A stretch of DNA of 53,671 bases from NCBI GenBank assembly GCA_002452265.1, contig DKEW01000012.1, forward strand, positions 1 to 53,671, given 5' to 3'. The notes below the pieces were generated by a model, which was not told where the DNA came from, made no database searches, and saw nothing but the letters and a program-made list of their open reading frames with translations. This DNA comes from Pelobacter sp. UBA6812. GTDB taxonomy: Bacteria > Desulfobacterota > Desulfuromonadia > Desulfuromonadales > Syntrophotaleaceae. The position numbers and the translations under genes were made by a program. This document shows, in pieces, positions 9,491 through 18,108 of this stretch (position 1 is the stretch's first letter; every line of letters begins with the position of its first letter).

Positions 9491-10786
9491 ATGAGTGAGC
9501 AGCAAGTAATTCAACCTGGTGGTCGGTTGTGTGGCGAAGTGCAGGTCCCCGGAGATAAGTCCATTTCCCATCGGGCCATTATGCTCGGCGCCTTGGGCGA
9601 AGGGGAAACAGTGGTACGCGGTCTGCTGCGTGGCGAGGATAACCTGGCGACCCTCGAAGCCTTTCGGTCCATGGGCGTTGAAGTCGCCGAGGATGCAGAT
9701 GGTACGCTACGCATTGCAGGGCGTGGATTGCATGGATTGCAGGAGCCACAGGATGTTATTGATTGTGGCAATTCCGGCACGACCATGAGGTTGATGACGG
9801 GCTTGTTGGCGGGGCAACAATTTTTTTCAGTTATGACCGGCGACAGGTTTTTACGTAAACGTCCGATGAAGCGAGTTGTTGCGCCTTTGACCAAGATGGG
9901 AGCCCGGATACTCGGACGCCTTGGCGGCGAATATGCGCCGTTGGCCATTCAGGGGCAGACCTTGAAAGGGGTAACTCACCATTCCGCTATAGCCAGTGCG
10001 CAGGTCAAGTCCGCTCTTTTGCTGGCTGGTCTGTATGCCGAGGGCCCGACCACTATCCATGAACCGCATCTTTCCAGGGACCACAGCGAGCGCATGTTGG
10101 CTTGGTTCGGTGCGGATGTCAGGCCGTTTCCCGGCGGTGTTACCCTGATGCCCGGCACACCTTTGCAGGGGCGCGAGGTTGTGGTGCCTGGCGATATTTC
10201 CTCTGCGGCATTTTTTATGGTTGCGGCGCTTATTGTCCCAGGCTCTGAGTTGCTTATCAAGCAGGTCGGTGTTAATCCGACCCGCAGCGGGATTATTGAT
10301 ATCCTGCGGCAAATGGGTGGAGACATTTCTTTGCTGAATGAGCGTGACTGTTCCGGTGAGCCGGTAGCCGATATCCTGGTCCGGGCCAGCGATCTCAAGG
10401 GGATTGATATCGGTGGAAGTGTTGTGCCGAGAGCTATAGATGAATTCCCCGTTGTCAGTGTAGCGGCAGCTTTTGCGCAGGGGCAGACGGTTATACGTGA
10501 CGCCAGGGAGTTGCGGGTCAAGGAAACCGATCGTATTGCTTCCATGTGCTCAGAGCTTGGTGCGCTTGGTGCGCAGGTCGAAGCTCGCGATGACGGCATG
10601 GTTATTACCGGTGGCGCTAGCCTGGGTGCAGGCACGGTCCACTCTTTGGGCGATCATCGTATCGGCATGAGTATGGCTGTGGCCGCATTGCGTGCCTCAG
10701 GTCCGGTAACTGTGGTTGATACGGAATGTACGGCAACTTCTTTCCCCGGTTTTTGGAATCTTTTTAATGGGGTCCGAGAGTGCTGA
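9491..10786 (+). CDS. aroA: 3-phosphoshikimate 1-carboxyvinyltransferase (EPSP synthase)
   Basis: This 431-residue enzyme joins phosphoenolpyruvate to shikimate-3-phosphate. Family motifs are present: GDKSISHRA near the start, CGNSGTTMRL, RVKETDR and HRIGMSMA toward the end. The start at 9491 (MSEQQ) has GGGGGAACG just before it. The upstream in-frame ATG at 9419 would add 24 residues not typical of the family. Its place after tyrA and before cmk matches a common arrangement in this bacterial group. Confidence 0.97.
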   Translation: MSEQQVIQPGGRLCGEVQVPGDKSISHRAIMLGALGEGETVVRGLLRGEDNLATLEAFRSMGVEVAEDADGTLRIAGRGLHGLQEPQDVIDCGNSGTTMRLMTGLLAGQQFFSVMTGDRFLRKRPMKRVVAPLTKMGARILGRLGGEYAPLAIQGQTLKGVTHHSAIASAQVKSALLLAGLYAEGPTTIHEPHLSRDHSERMLAWFGADVRPFPGGVTLMPGTPLQGREVVVPGDISSAAFFMVAALIVPGSELLIKQVGVNPTRSGIIDILRQMGGDISLLNERDCSGEPVADILVRASDLKGIDIGGSVVPRAIDEFPVVSVAAAFAQGQTVIRDARELRVKETDRIASMCSELGALGAQVEARDDGMVITGGASLGAGTVHSLGDHRIGMSMAVAALRASGPVTVVDTECTATSFPGFWNLFNGVREC

Positions 10787-10828
10787 GGGAGAGGTTTTTT
10801 ATCTGCATGCGCTAGAAAGGCAATCATA

Positions 10829-11533
10829 TTGAAACGGCAGTTGATTATAGCCATAGACGGGCCCTCCGGAGTTGGTAAGAGTACCCTGAGTCGCCGGTTG
10901 GCTCAAAAACTTCGGTATGTGAATATCGATACCGGGGCTATGTATCGTTCCGTGGCTCTGGCTGCTTATAGGGCTGGCATTGCCATGGACGACGCGGAAG
11001 CTCTGGAGCAGTTGTGTGCACATCTGGAAATCCGGTTTGTTCGCAAGGATGGTTTGGAAAAAGTTCTTCTGGATGGCGAGGATGTGTCTGAAGCCATCCG
11101 TACCCCCGAGGTAAGCCTGCTGTCTTCACAGGTGTCGGCACAACCTGCTGTGCGCCGGGCCATGCTATCCTTGCAGCGCAAGATGGGGGAGAGTGGCGGT
11201 GTTGTACTGGAGGGGCGCGATATAGGGACCGTTGTTTTTCCCCAGGCCGAAGTGAAGTTCTTTCTGGCAGCGACAGCCACGGAGAGGGCCAAACGCCGGT
11301 ATCTTGAGCTGAAAGCGAAAGGTCTCGATGTTGACCTTGCCCAGACTCTCGCTGAAGTTGAGGCAAGGGATGCTGCCGATTGCGGACGTGAGCACGCTCC
11401 TTTGCGTCAGGCGCAGGACGCTGTGCTGATCGATACGACCGTTCTTGATATCGATCAGGTTCTGGATCGCATGCTGGAAGTGATTTCCGAACGTCAGTCG
11501 GTTTGTAATTCGAAAGGGAGTGCAGCCTCATGA
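10829..11533 (+). CDS. cmk: Cytidylate kinase, TTG start
   Basis: This 234-residue cytoplasmic kinase phosphorylates CMP and dCMP. The P-loop is IDGPSGVGKSTLSRRLA at about residues 8-24. It is followed by NIDTGAMYRSVALAA, the EGRDIGTVVFP motif near residue 130, and the lid region ATERAKRRY. The only suitable start is TTG at 10829, with AGAAAGG 8 bases upstream. The stop overlaps the ispH start (ATGA), so translation is probably coupled. Confidence 0.96.
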   Translation: MKRQLIIAIDGPSGVGKSTLSRRLAQKLRYVNIDTGAMYRSVALAAYRAGIAMDDAEALEQLCAHLEIRFVRKDGLEKVLLDGEDVSEAIRTPEVSLLSSQVSAQPAVRRAMLSLQRKMGESGGVVLEGRDIGTVVFPQAEVKFFLAATATERAKRRYLELKAKGLDVDLAQTLAEVEARDAADCGREHAPLRQAQDAVLIDTTVLDIDQVLDRMLEVISERQSVCNSKGSAAS

Positions 11534-12369
11534 AGATTATTCTGGCCGACAGTGCCGGTTTCTGTTTTGGTGTAAAACGTGCTACCAATCTGGCTTTTGA
11601 AGCTGCGGAACAATATCCGCATATCTGCTCCTTGGGGCCAATTATTCATTCTCCCCAAGTCGTCAAAAAGCTAGAAGAAAAGGGCGTTAAAGTCATTCGC
11701 GAGGTCGAAGATATCGACCATGGTGCCGTCATTATTCGTTCCCATGGCATAACGGCTGAAGAGCTGGATGTCATACATCATCGTGCCCTTAATATCGTTG
11801 ACGCTACTTGTCCATTTGTAAAAAAAGCCCAGGATTACGCGACCATGCTCTGCAATGAAGGGTATTCAGTGGTTTTGGTCGGGGAGAAAGATCACCCTGA
11901 AGTGCAGGGAATAATTTCCTATACACGCGGGGGTGAGGTTTTTGTGGTGGCTGATTGTAAAGAGGCGCAACGGTTGTCTGACAGACCCAAGTTGGGAATC
12001 GTCGCCCAGACCACCCAGTCTTTTAAAAATCTGCAGCAGGTTGCTGATATCTGTCTTGAAAAGAGCAAGGAAGTCAGGATATTTAACACGATTTGCGATG
12101 CAACTTCGGTGCGTCAGAACGAAGCGCGTAAAATTGCCTGCGAGGCTGACCTCATGTTGGTTGTAGGGGGGTTTAACAGTGCCAATACCACCCGCCTGGC
12201 CCAGATATGTCAGGAGATTCAGCCACGGACCTTTCATGTGGAGACCGCTGAACAGATTCAGGATTCCTGGTTTGATGATGTTGGATGTGTGGGGATCACT
12301 GCCGGAGCATCGACACCGCGCTGGATTATCGATGAGGTCGTCGAGAGGGTTTCGGCTATGTCTAAATAA
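11530..12369 (+). CDS. ispH: 4-hydroxy-3-methylbut-2-enyl diphosphate reductase
   Basis: This 279-residue iron-sulfur enzyme performs the last step of the non-mevalonate isoprenoid pathway, giving IPP and DMAPP. The three cluster cysteines are visible in GFCFGVKRA (Cys 13), DATCPFVKKAQ and NTICDATSVRQ. The catalytic glutamate region is in TTQSFKNL and VVGGFNSANT. It overlaps cmk by 4 bases. There is no C-terminal fusion to ribosomal protein S1, as occurs in some clostridia. rpsA is instead a separate gene 100 bases downstream, so the pairing is kept without the fusion. Confidence 0.97.
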   Translation: MKIILADSAGFCFGVKRATNLAFEAAEQYPHICSLGPIIHSPQVVKKLEEKGVKVIREVEDIDHGAVIIRSHGITAEELDVIHHRALNIVDATCPFVKKAQDYATMLCNEGYSVVLVGEKDHPEVQGIISYTRGGEVFVVADCKEAQRLSDRPKLGIVAQTTQSFKNLQQVADICLEKSKEVRIFNTICDATSVRQNEARKIACEADLMLVVGGFNSANTTRLAQICQEIQPRTFHVETAEQIQDSWFDDVGCVGITAGASTPRWIIDEVVERVSAMSK

Positions 12370-12383
12370 ATGTTTGTTTTTTT

Positions 12384-12417
12384 GAGGTTGTCGTGCTATG
12401 TTCTCGCCGATGACCTC
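12384..12417 (+). promoter_or_regulatory. Hairpin in the rpsA leader
   Basis: GAGGTTGTCG pairs fully with CGATGACCTC (10 bp, two G-U pairs) around a 14-base loop. It lies directly after the U-rich stretch TGTTTGTTTTTTT. Leaders of rpsA in other bacteria bind S1 for autogenous control. That this hairpin plays such a role is inference. Confidence 0.4.
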
Positions 12418-12472
12418 AGGGGCATCGCTGTCGCCGGGCGGCAGGATTATCGTTTAGGGGGTAAGTTTGTTA

Positions 12473-14188
12473 ATGGTAAAAGATAACGAAGAAAAAGATG
12501 AATTCATGGATGATGAATTCGAAGACATGGACATGAGTTTCAGTGAGCTTTTTGAGAATAGCATCAAGGAGCTCAATGTAGGCGATGTTGTCGAAGGTAC
12601 TGTTTTGCAGATCAACGGCGACATGGTTGTCGTTGATGTCGGCTACAAATCGGAAGGCATTATTCCTCTGGCTGAATTCAGCGATGAAAACGGACAGGTT
12701 GATGTCAAAGTTGGAGACAAAATCGACGTACTGTTCGAGCGCCGCGAGAATGAAAACGGCCTGATCAGTCTCTCCAAGGAAAAAGCCGATCGTCAGAAAA
12801 TTTGGAATAACCTCGAAGAAGGTGCTGTGGTTGAGGGACGTGTTGCTGCCCGTATCAAAGGCGGCCTGTCCGTCGATATCGGCGTCAATGCCTTTCTGCC
12901 CGGGTCCCAGGTTGATCTGCGGCCTGTTCGCAATCTGGACAAACTTCTGGGTGAAACCTTCGAATTCAAGATCATCAAACTTAATAAGCGGCGTGGTAAC
13001 ATTGTTCTGTCGCGTCGGGTCCTGCTGGAAGAACAGCGTGAGACCCTGCGTCAGGATACTCTTGAGACTCTTTCCGAGGATCAGGAAGTTGTCGGTATTG
13101 TCAAGAACCTCACCGATTACGGTGCGTTTATTGACCTTGGAGGTATTGACGGACTGCTGCATATCACCGATATGTCGTGGGGTCGCGTTGCCCATCCTTC
13201 CGACGTTCTCGCCGTTGGCGACAAGATCAAGGTCAAAGTACTCAAGTTTGATCGTGATAAAGAGCGTGTTTCTCTTGGTCTTAAGCAACTTGCTGCCGAT
13301 CCTTGGCTTAGCGTTGCCGAAAAATATCCTACCGGTATGCGGGTTACAGGCAAGGTTGTCAGCCTGACTGATTATGGTGCTTTCATTGAGCTTGACGAAG
13401 GTGTTGAAGGCCTGATTCACGTAAGTGAAATGAGCTGGACCAAGCGCATCAAGCACCCCAGCAAGGTTCTCAATATCGGTGATGAAGTTGAGTCGGTTGT
13501 GCTGGCAGTTGACGTTGCCAACCGTCGCATCTCCCTGGGACTCAAACAAATTGAGCGCAATCCTTGGGAAATCATCGGCGAAAAATTCCCGATGGGTACC
13601 ATCATCGAAGGCCAGGTCAAAAATATTACCGATTTCGGTATCTTCGTTGGTGTTGATGATGGCATCGATGGGCTGGTACACATCTCGGATCTTTCCTGGA
13701 CCAAGCGTATCAAGCATCCTTCCGAATTGTTCAAGAAGGGGGATGTTGTTAAGGCTGTAGTTCTTAACATCGATCAGGATAACGAGCGTTTCTCTCTCGG
13801 GATCAAACAACTTGCTTCCGATCCTTGGCAGACTATCGCCACCCGTTACGCTCCCGGTACCATGATCAAGGGTAAGGTTACTTCTGTTACCGATTTCGGT
13901 ATCTTCCTTGAAGTGGAAGAAGGTATCGAAGGCCTGATTCATGTATCCGAGATCAGCAAAGAAAAAGTCGATTCGCCCAAGGACTTCGCCAAGGTTGGCG
14001 ACACTCTCGAGGCTGTCGTGCTGCATGTGGATACCGAAGACAAGAAAATCGCACTGTCCATCAAGCATGTTGCACAGCACAGAGAAAAGGCAGAAGTTGA
14101 TGCCTTCCTCGGTTCCCAGAAAAGTGCGACATCCAATCTTGGGGACATCTTCAAAGGCGCTCTCGACAAGGCCGGCGACAAAGAATAA
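12473..14188 (+). CDS. rpsA: 30S ribosomal protein S1
   Basis: This 571-residue protein is built from six S1/OB repeats. Each carries a version of GVVxxxxxYGAFIDLG...GLxHxSxMSW...HPS: for example NLTDYGAFIDLGGIDGLLH, SLTDYGAFIELDEGVEGLIH, NITDFGIFVGVDDGIDGLVH and SVTDFGIFLEVEEGIEGLIH. S1 binds mRNA at the small subunit and helps start translation. The acidic N-terminus (DNEEKDEFMDDEFEDMD) is the ribosome-docking part. ATG 12473 has AGGGGG about 11 bases upstream. A TTG at 12467 is in frame and closer to it, so the exact start is uncertain by two codons. Confidence 0.97.
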   Translation: MVKDNEEKDEFMDDEFEDMDMSFSELFENSIKELNVGDVVEGTVLQINGDMVVVDVGYKSEGIIPLAEFSDENGQVDVKVGDKIDVLFERRENENGLISLSKEKADRQKIWNNLEEGAVVEGRVAARIKGGLSVDIGVNAFLPGSQVDLRPVRNLDKLLGETFEFKIIKLNKRRGNIVLSRRVLLEEQRETLRQDTLETLSEDQEVVGIVKNLTDYGAFIDLGGIDGLLHITDMSWGRVAHPSDVLAVGDKIKVKVLKFDRDKERVSLGLKQLAADPWLSVAEKYPTGMRVTGKVVSLTDYGAFIELDEGVEGLIHVSEMSWTKRIKHPSKVLNIGDEVESVVLAVDVANRRISLGLKQIERNPWEIIGEKFPMGTIIEGQVKNITDFGIFVGVDDGIDGLVHISDLSWTKRIKHPSELFKKGDVVKAVVLNIDQDNERFSLGIKQLASDPWQTIATRYAPGTMIKGKVTSVTDFGIFLEVEEGIEGLIHVSEISKEKVDSPKDFAKVGDTLEAVVLHVDTEDKKIALSIKHVAQHREKAEVDAFLGSQKSATSNLGDIFKGALDKAGDKE

Positions 14189-14203
14189 TCCTCTTATCGG
14201 ATC

Positions 14204-14234
14204 GTATCGGTCTACCTGCGCGGTAGGCCGATAC
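14204..14234 (+). other. 13-bp hairpin between rpsA and sppA
   Basis: GTATCGGTCTACC and GGTAGGCCGATAC pair around a TGCGC loop with one G-U pair. No U-tract follows, so it may be an mRNA-processing or stability element and not a plain terminator. Confidence 0.5.
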
Positions 14235-14246
14235 GCATAAGGCTCC

Positions 14247-15146
14247 ATGAAAAAGAGACCTTTCTTGATGGCCCTGTTGACACTCGGGGCCATCTTTCTT
14301 TTGTTTCTTATATTTGCTCTGTTGCTCTCGCGTTGTTCCGGTGGCATGCATGGCTTGCCTGTCGGCGGAGAACGTATTGGTGTTGTTGAGGTCAGTGGTA
14401 TGCTCACCAGTTCCGAGCCTACCGTTAAGCAACTCATAGCATTTAAAGATGATGATTCCATAAAGGCTGTCATCTTGAGAGTCGACTCTCCTGGCGGAGC
14501 TGTTGCTCCCTCGCAGGAGATACATGACGAAGTCTCACGGCTTGCTGAAACTAAGCCTGTCGTTGTTTCTATGGCTTCGGTGGCGGCTTCCGGAGGGTAT
14601 TACGTCAGCATTCCAGCGCAACGCATTTTTGCAAACCCAGGGACTATCACAGGTAGTATTGGCGTTATCATGCAAGTTACCAACTTCCAGGAACTCTATG
14701 GCAAGTTGGGCCTTAAAAATCAGGTTGTTAAAAGCGGTGAACATAAAGATCTTGGATCGCCCCTTCGGCCAATGACACCAGAGGACCGTCAGATTTTGCA
14801 AGGGGTAATCGATGATGTGTATGATCAGTTTGTAACAACTGTCAGTAATGATCGCAAATTACCTTTGGATAAGGTCAAGCTATTGGCAGACGGTCGTATC
14901 TTCACCGGTCGCCAAGCCAAAGAGGCCGGTCTTGTTGATGAATTAGGCGGTTTGCGCGATGCCATCAGGGTTGCTGCTGACCTTGCCGGTATCGTAGGCG
15001 AACCTAAGCTGGTTTATCCGCCAAAAGATAAAGAAAGCTTTCTTAAATATTTCATTGAAGAATCCGCATCTCAGGTAGGGCGCGCTTTGCAGCAAAAGCA
15101 ACAGGGGGCCCCGGCAATGCAATACCTGTGGACCGGCCTTGATTAG
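14247..15146 (+). CDS. sppA: Signal peptide peptidase SppA, short form
   Basis: This 299-residue membrane protease belongs to family S49 and degrades signal peptides left in the membrane. One N-terminal helix (residues about 8-28) is followed by the protease domain. The nucleophile is probably Ser 115 in SVAASGGYYVS. The general base is probably Lys 167 in KSGEHKDLGSP, about 52 residues later as in the short Bacillus-type SppA. VDSPGG and GTITGSIGV are also present. It follows rpsA and precedes the IHF/HU gene. Confidence 0.94.
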   Translation: MKKRPFLMALLTLGAIFLLFLIFALLLSRCSGGMHGLPVGGERIGVVEVSGMLTSSEPTVKQLIAFKDDDSIKAVILRVDSPGGAVAPSQEIHDEVSRLAETKPVVVSMASVAASGGYYVSIPAQRIFANPGTITGSIGVIMQVTNFQELYGKLGLKNQVVKSGEHKDLGSPLRPMTPEDRQILQGVIDDVYDQFVTTVSNDRKLPLDKVKLLADGRIFTGRQAKEAGLVDELGGLRDAIRVAADLAGIVGEPKLVYPPKDKESFLKYFIEESASQVGRALQQKQQGAPAMQYLWTGLD

Positions 15147-15159
15147 GAGGGATACATTC

Positions 15160-15444
15160 ATGACCAAGAGTGAATTGATTGAAGAGCTTTCCTATGTAAA
15201 TGGAATGCTGAGCAAAAAAGAATCTGAGTTAGTTGTCAATACATTGCTTGACAGCATTCGCGATGCACTGGTTGGAGGGGATCGGGTCGAGATACGAGGA
15301 TTCGGTTCTTTTACCGTGCGCACCCGCGAGGCACGTGAGGCAAGAAATCCTAAAAGTGGCGAAATTGTTGCCATACCCGTTAAAAAAACGGCTTTCTTTA
15401 AAACAGGAAAGCAACTTCGTGAGCGGGTGGATACAGACAAATAA
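15160..15444 (+). CDS. ihfB: IHF-beta/HU-type DNA-binding protein
   Basis: This 94-residue member of the HU/IHF family bends DNA in the nucleoid. Typical elements are MTKSELIEELS at the start, the arm sequence RGFGSFTVRTREAREARNPKSG, and VPVKKTAFFKTGKQLRE-like ending (here IPVKKTAFFKTGKQL). The RNPKSGE turn holds the proline that intercalates in DNA. The order rpsA-(sppA)-ihfB favours the IHF-beta subunit over HU. AGGAGGG lies 6 bases before the ATG. The unrelated frame upstream overlaps the sppA end by 8 bases, but this start does not. Confidence 0.9.
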   Translation: MTKSELIEELSYVNGMLSKKESELVVNTLLDSIRDALVGGDRVEIRGFGSFTVRTREAREARNPKSGEIVAIPVKKTAFFKTGKQLRERVDTDK

Positions 15445-15487
15445 CTGAGTTAGCGCTTAGTTTTCTCTGCGATTATCTGGAGTATTG

Positions 15488-15871
15488 ATGGAATCCAAAA
15501 CTCATTTGGCTATCTCCGCTGCCCTGGTGGGGGAAGTGGTAGATATCATACCTGGCAAGGCTACGGCCCGACTGAAGACTACCACTGAAATGGCTGCAGA
15601 TGAGCATGGGTTGTTGCATGGTGGTTTTACTTTCGGACTGGCCGACTACGCTGCGATGCTGGCAGTTAACGACCCTTACGTGGTTTTGGGTGGAGCCGAA
15701 GTCAGGTTTTTGGCCGCGGTGAGGTGTGGCGATGAGTTGCTGGCTACGGCTGAACTGGATACGCAGAATGGTAAAAAACATTGTGTACGCTGCTTTGTAG
15801 AATCGGGGGGGAATCGGGTATTTGAAGGGACTTTCACCTGTTTTGTTCTCGATAAGCCACTTTTGTCCTGA
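15488..15871 (+). CDS. Hotdog-fold thioesterase (PaaI-like)
   Basis: This 127-residue protein has a hotdog fold. The active-site motif is HGLLHGGFTFGLADYAAM (about residues 38-55), where HGG and the following acidic residue define PaaI-type acyl-CoA thioesterases. The strand VLGGAEVRFLAAVRCGDEL is also typical. It probably hydrolyses an acyl-CoA thioester in the cytoplasm, and the acyl group is unknown. The ATG at 15488 follows CTGGAG. A strong terminator lies downstream. Confidence 0.85.
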   Translation: MESKTHLAISAALVGEVVDIIPGKATARLKTTTEMAADEHGLLHGGFTFGLADYAAMLAVNDPYVVLGGAEVRFLAAVRCGDELLATAELDTQNGKKHCVRCFVESGGNRVFEGTFTCFVLDKPLLS

Positions 15872-15923
15872 TTCTATTTGGGGGAAACAATAATATTGCC
15901 CTGACTACTCATTTGATACTTGG

Positions 15924-15967
15924 ATTAATAAGAAAGCCCCGCTGAAAAGCGGGGCTTTCTTATTAAT
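15924..15967. terminator. Perfect 20-bp palindromic terminator
   Basis: ATTAATAAGAAAGCCCCGCT pairs without mismatch with its complement around a GAAA tetraloop, with T-rich arms on both strands. It ends the thioesterase gene and can act in both directions. Confidence 0.92.
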
Positions 15968-16318
15968 TGGTCCAATTTTGAAGATCTCCAAGGTGTCGAT
16001 TCTCCCGGAAAATTTGACCGGATAAGAACCTTAGTCACCGTCAGTCATTTCAGGCGTCCCACTCGGTGATGGGCTGGCTCACCATGACATTGAACGATTG
16101 ACATGCCGATCGATATGTTGGTCAGCTTATCCTTGATTCTCGGACATCTCAGAGATCTTCTCCGATTTTCTTGTTTTGTAAGCCTATCACAGACCTTGCA
16201 TGTGTCAACAGTATCATCAACTCAAGTGGTGAAATTTGCGAGGACAACTGTCATGCCCTGTGATACCATTCCCAGCTGTACTAAGGGAACACTGATTTTT
16301 TTACTGAAAGGAATTTTT
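15968..16318. other. Gene-free stretch before the pseudouridine synthase
   Basis: About 350 bases have no supported plus-strand gene. An in-frame upstream extension of the next gene exists but has no family-like sequence. The minus strand holds a short open frame ending in QPITEWDA and a TTGACA-like motif near 16212-16217. These could be remnants of a lost gene, but I cannot support a call. Confidence 0.4.
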
Positions 16319-17257
16319 GTGGCAGGTCATGTTTTTCGCATTTCCGTCGAAACCCATTGCAGTGGGATGCGCCTTGATCAGTTCCTTGCGCAGGCTATTC
16401 CTGAATTTTCCCGTACCTTCGCACGTAAAATCATTGACCTTGGGGGAGTACATCTGGATGGTCGTCGGATGCGACGCAGCTCGGTTTCCGTTGCCACCGG
16501 TGCTTCTTTGGAAGTCTATCTCGATGAGCAGCCACTTGACGTTTTTACCCTTACTGAGGAACACGTCCTTTTTCGGGACACCTATGTTTTAGCTATCAAT
16601 AAGCCTGCCGGAATTAATTCCCAACCAACACCGGCTCGTTATAAAGGGACACTTTACGAGGCTCTGTTACGGCTACTTGAATCACCCTATGCTAAAGGTC
16701 AAAAACCATCCCTGGGAATGGTTCAAAGACTCGATCGTGATACCTCTGGGGTCATGGTGTTTTCCATACATAACCGTGCTCATCAGCCTTTAACCAAGAT
16801 CTTTGCGGATCGTCGCGTGCAAAAGGTCTATCTTGCCATGATTGAGGGCTCGATGGATAAACCGCAAGGGGAGTTCCGTTCTCTGTTGGCGCGACAACAT
16901 CGCACCAATCTTATGAAATCTGTAGAAAAAGGCGGCAAGGAGGCTTTGACACGCTATCGTGTTGTGGAATCTTTTGGAGACGCCGAGCTGGTGGAGGTCG
17001 AAATTCCTACAGGACGTTCTCATCAGATCCGGGTTCATTTTTCCGAAGCGGGGCATCCTTTGTTAGGGGATACGCGATACGGCGGACGCGCTTCATGGCG
17101 TGGCGTACCTGTTCCCCGTCAGATGCTTCATGCCTGGAAGTTGCAGATGCAGCATCCAGTCAGTCGTGAATCAGTCGCTTTTGAAACTCCTTATCCCCCT
17201 GACTTTTTGGATATGCTCAGTCACGGACGCGCCTCTGGAGATTCAGGTGGTTTGTAA
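16319..17257 (+). CDS. RluA-family pseudouridine synthase, GTG start
   Basis: This 312-residue RNA-modifying enzyme turns chosen uridines in rRNA or tRNA into pseudouridine. An S4 RNA-binding domain comes first (GMRLDQFLAQAIPEFSR, residues about 15-31). The catalytic domain has VQRLDRDTSGVMVFS, with the essential aspartate, and ends with IPTGRSHQIRVHF and GHPLLGDTRYG. The RluC/RluD-type layout is clear, but the target site is not. GTG 16319 has AAAGGA 6 bases upstream. The longer frame from 16103 has no family-like content in its first 72 codons. Confidence 0.92.
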   Translation: MAGHVFRISVETHCSGMRLDQFLAQAIPEFSRTFARKIIDLGGVHLDGRRMRRSSVSVATGASLEVYLDEQPLDVFTLTEEHVLFRDTYVLAINKPAGINSQPTPARYKGTLYEALLRLLESPYAKGQKPSLGMVQRLDRDTSGVMVFSIHNRAHQPLTKIFADRRVQKVYLAMIEGSMDKPQGEFRSLLARQHRTNLMKSVEKGGKEALTRYRVVESFGDAELVEVEIPTGRSHQIRVHFSEAGHPLLGDTRYGGRASWRGVPVPRQMLHAWKLQMQHPVSRESVAFETPYPPDFLDMLSHGRASGDSGGL

Positions 17258-17322
17258 AATTCAATAACTCCTGTTTCTCTGCTTGTTACTATTGCTGGAT
17301 TCTTAGCCCAGTCGAGGAAATC

Positions 17323-18108
17323 ATGTTGACCTACCCTCAAATTGATCCGATTATTTTTCGTATTGGTCCCTTTGCCGTGCGTTGGTACGGTTTTATGTAT
17401 CTGCTTGGGTTTCTTGCAGCTTATTTGTTGATAAGGCACCTGGCAAAGTTTCGTCATCTGGATGTCGATTCCGACCAGATTGCCGATTTGTTGTTTTATT
17501 GTGTCATTGGCGTTATTGCCGGGGGGCGACTCGGGTATGTACTGTTTTATGACCCTGTGTTTTATTTTAATCATCCGCTGCAATCTTTTGCTGTCTGGCA
17601 GGGTGGGATGAGTTTTCACGGCGGCTTGCTCGGTGTGATTGTTGCCGTGTTACTCTGGTGTCGGCGCACCGGAACCAATACTTTGTTGACAGGAGATATT
17701 CTTGTGACCTCTGCTACGGTGGGGTTGGGTCTGGGTCGCATTGGGAATTTTATTAATGGTGAGCTTTGGGGGCGCGCCACCAGTCTCCCCTGGGGGATGA
17801 TTTTCCCTGGAGCCGGAGGGGTTCCCAGACATCCGAGTCAGCTTTATGAGGCTTTTCTCGAGGGGGTCCTGTTGTTTGGCATTTTATGGATGCTCCATCG
17901 CAAACGTGTGGCGACCGGGGTTCCTTTTTTCTCATTCATCGCATGTTACGGATGTTTCAGATTGCTTGTCGAACTCGTACGTGAGCCCGATGCACATATC
18001 GGTTTACTGTGGGGCCTTTTCTCCATGGGACAAATATTGTCTATTCCGATGATTATGGTAGGAGTGGTTGGCATTTGGTATTGCTGGAGGCGCGGAGCCC
18101 GCTCATGA
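17323..18108 (+). CDS. lgt: Prolipoprotein diacylglyceryl transferase
   Basis: This 261-residue inner-membrane enzyme transfers diacylglycerol from phosphatidylglycerol to the lipobox cysteine of prolipoproteins. About seven membrane segments are visible. Family motifs are RWYGFMYLLGF near the start, MSFHGGLLGV (about residues 91-100, with the key histidine), and the signature GLGRIGNFINGELWGR (about 133-148). Its substrates probably include the lipoproteins at 21.6-24.2 kb in this window. The stop overlaps the start of the HAD gene (ATGA). Confidence 0.97.
   Translation: MLTYPQIDPIIFRIGPFAVRWYGFMYLLGFLAAYLLIRHLAKFRHLDVDSDQIADLLFYCVIGVIAGGRLGYVLFYDPVFYFNHPLQSFAVWQGGMSFHGGLLGVIVAVLLWCRRTGTNTLLTGDILVTSATVGLGLGRIGNFINGELWGRATSLPWGMIFPGAGGVPRHPSQLYEAFLEGVLLFGILWMLHRKRVATGVPFFSFIACYGCFRLLVELVREPDAHIGLLWGLFSMGQILSIPMIMVGVVGIWYCWRRGARS

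Noticed and set aside
12470..14473. A 667-codon open frame on the minus strand opposite rpsA
   Set aside because: It mirrors the repeated S1 codons, has no ribosome site or family-like sequence, and rpsA is certain.
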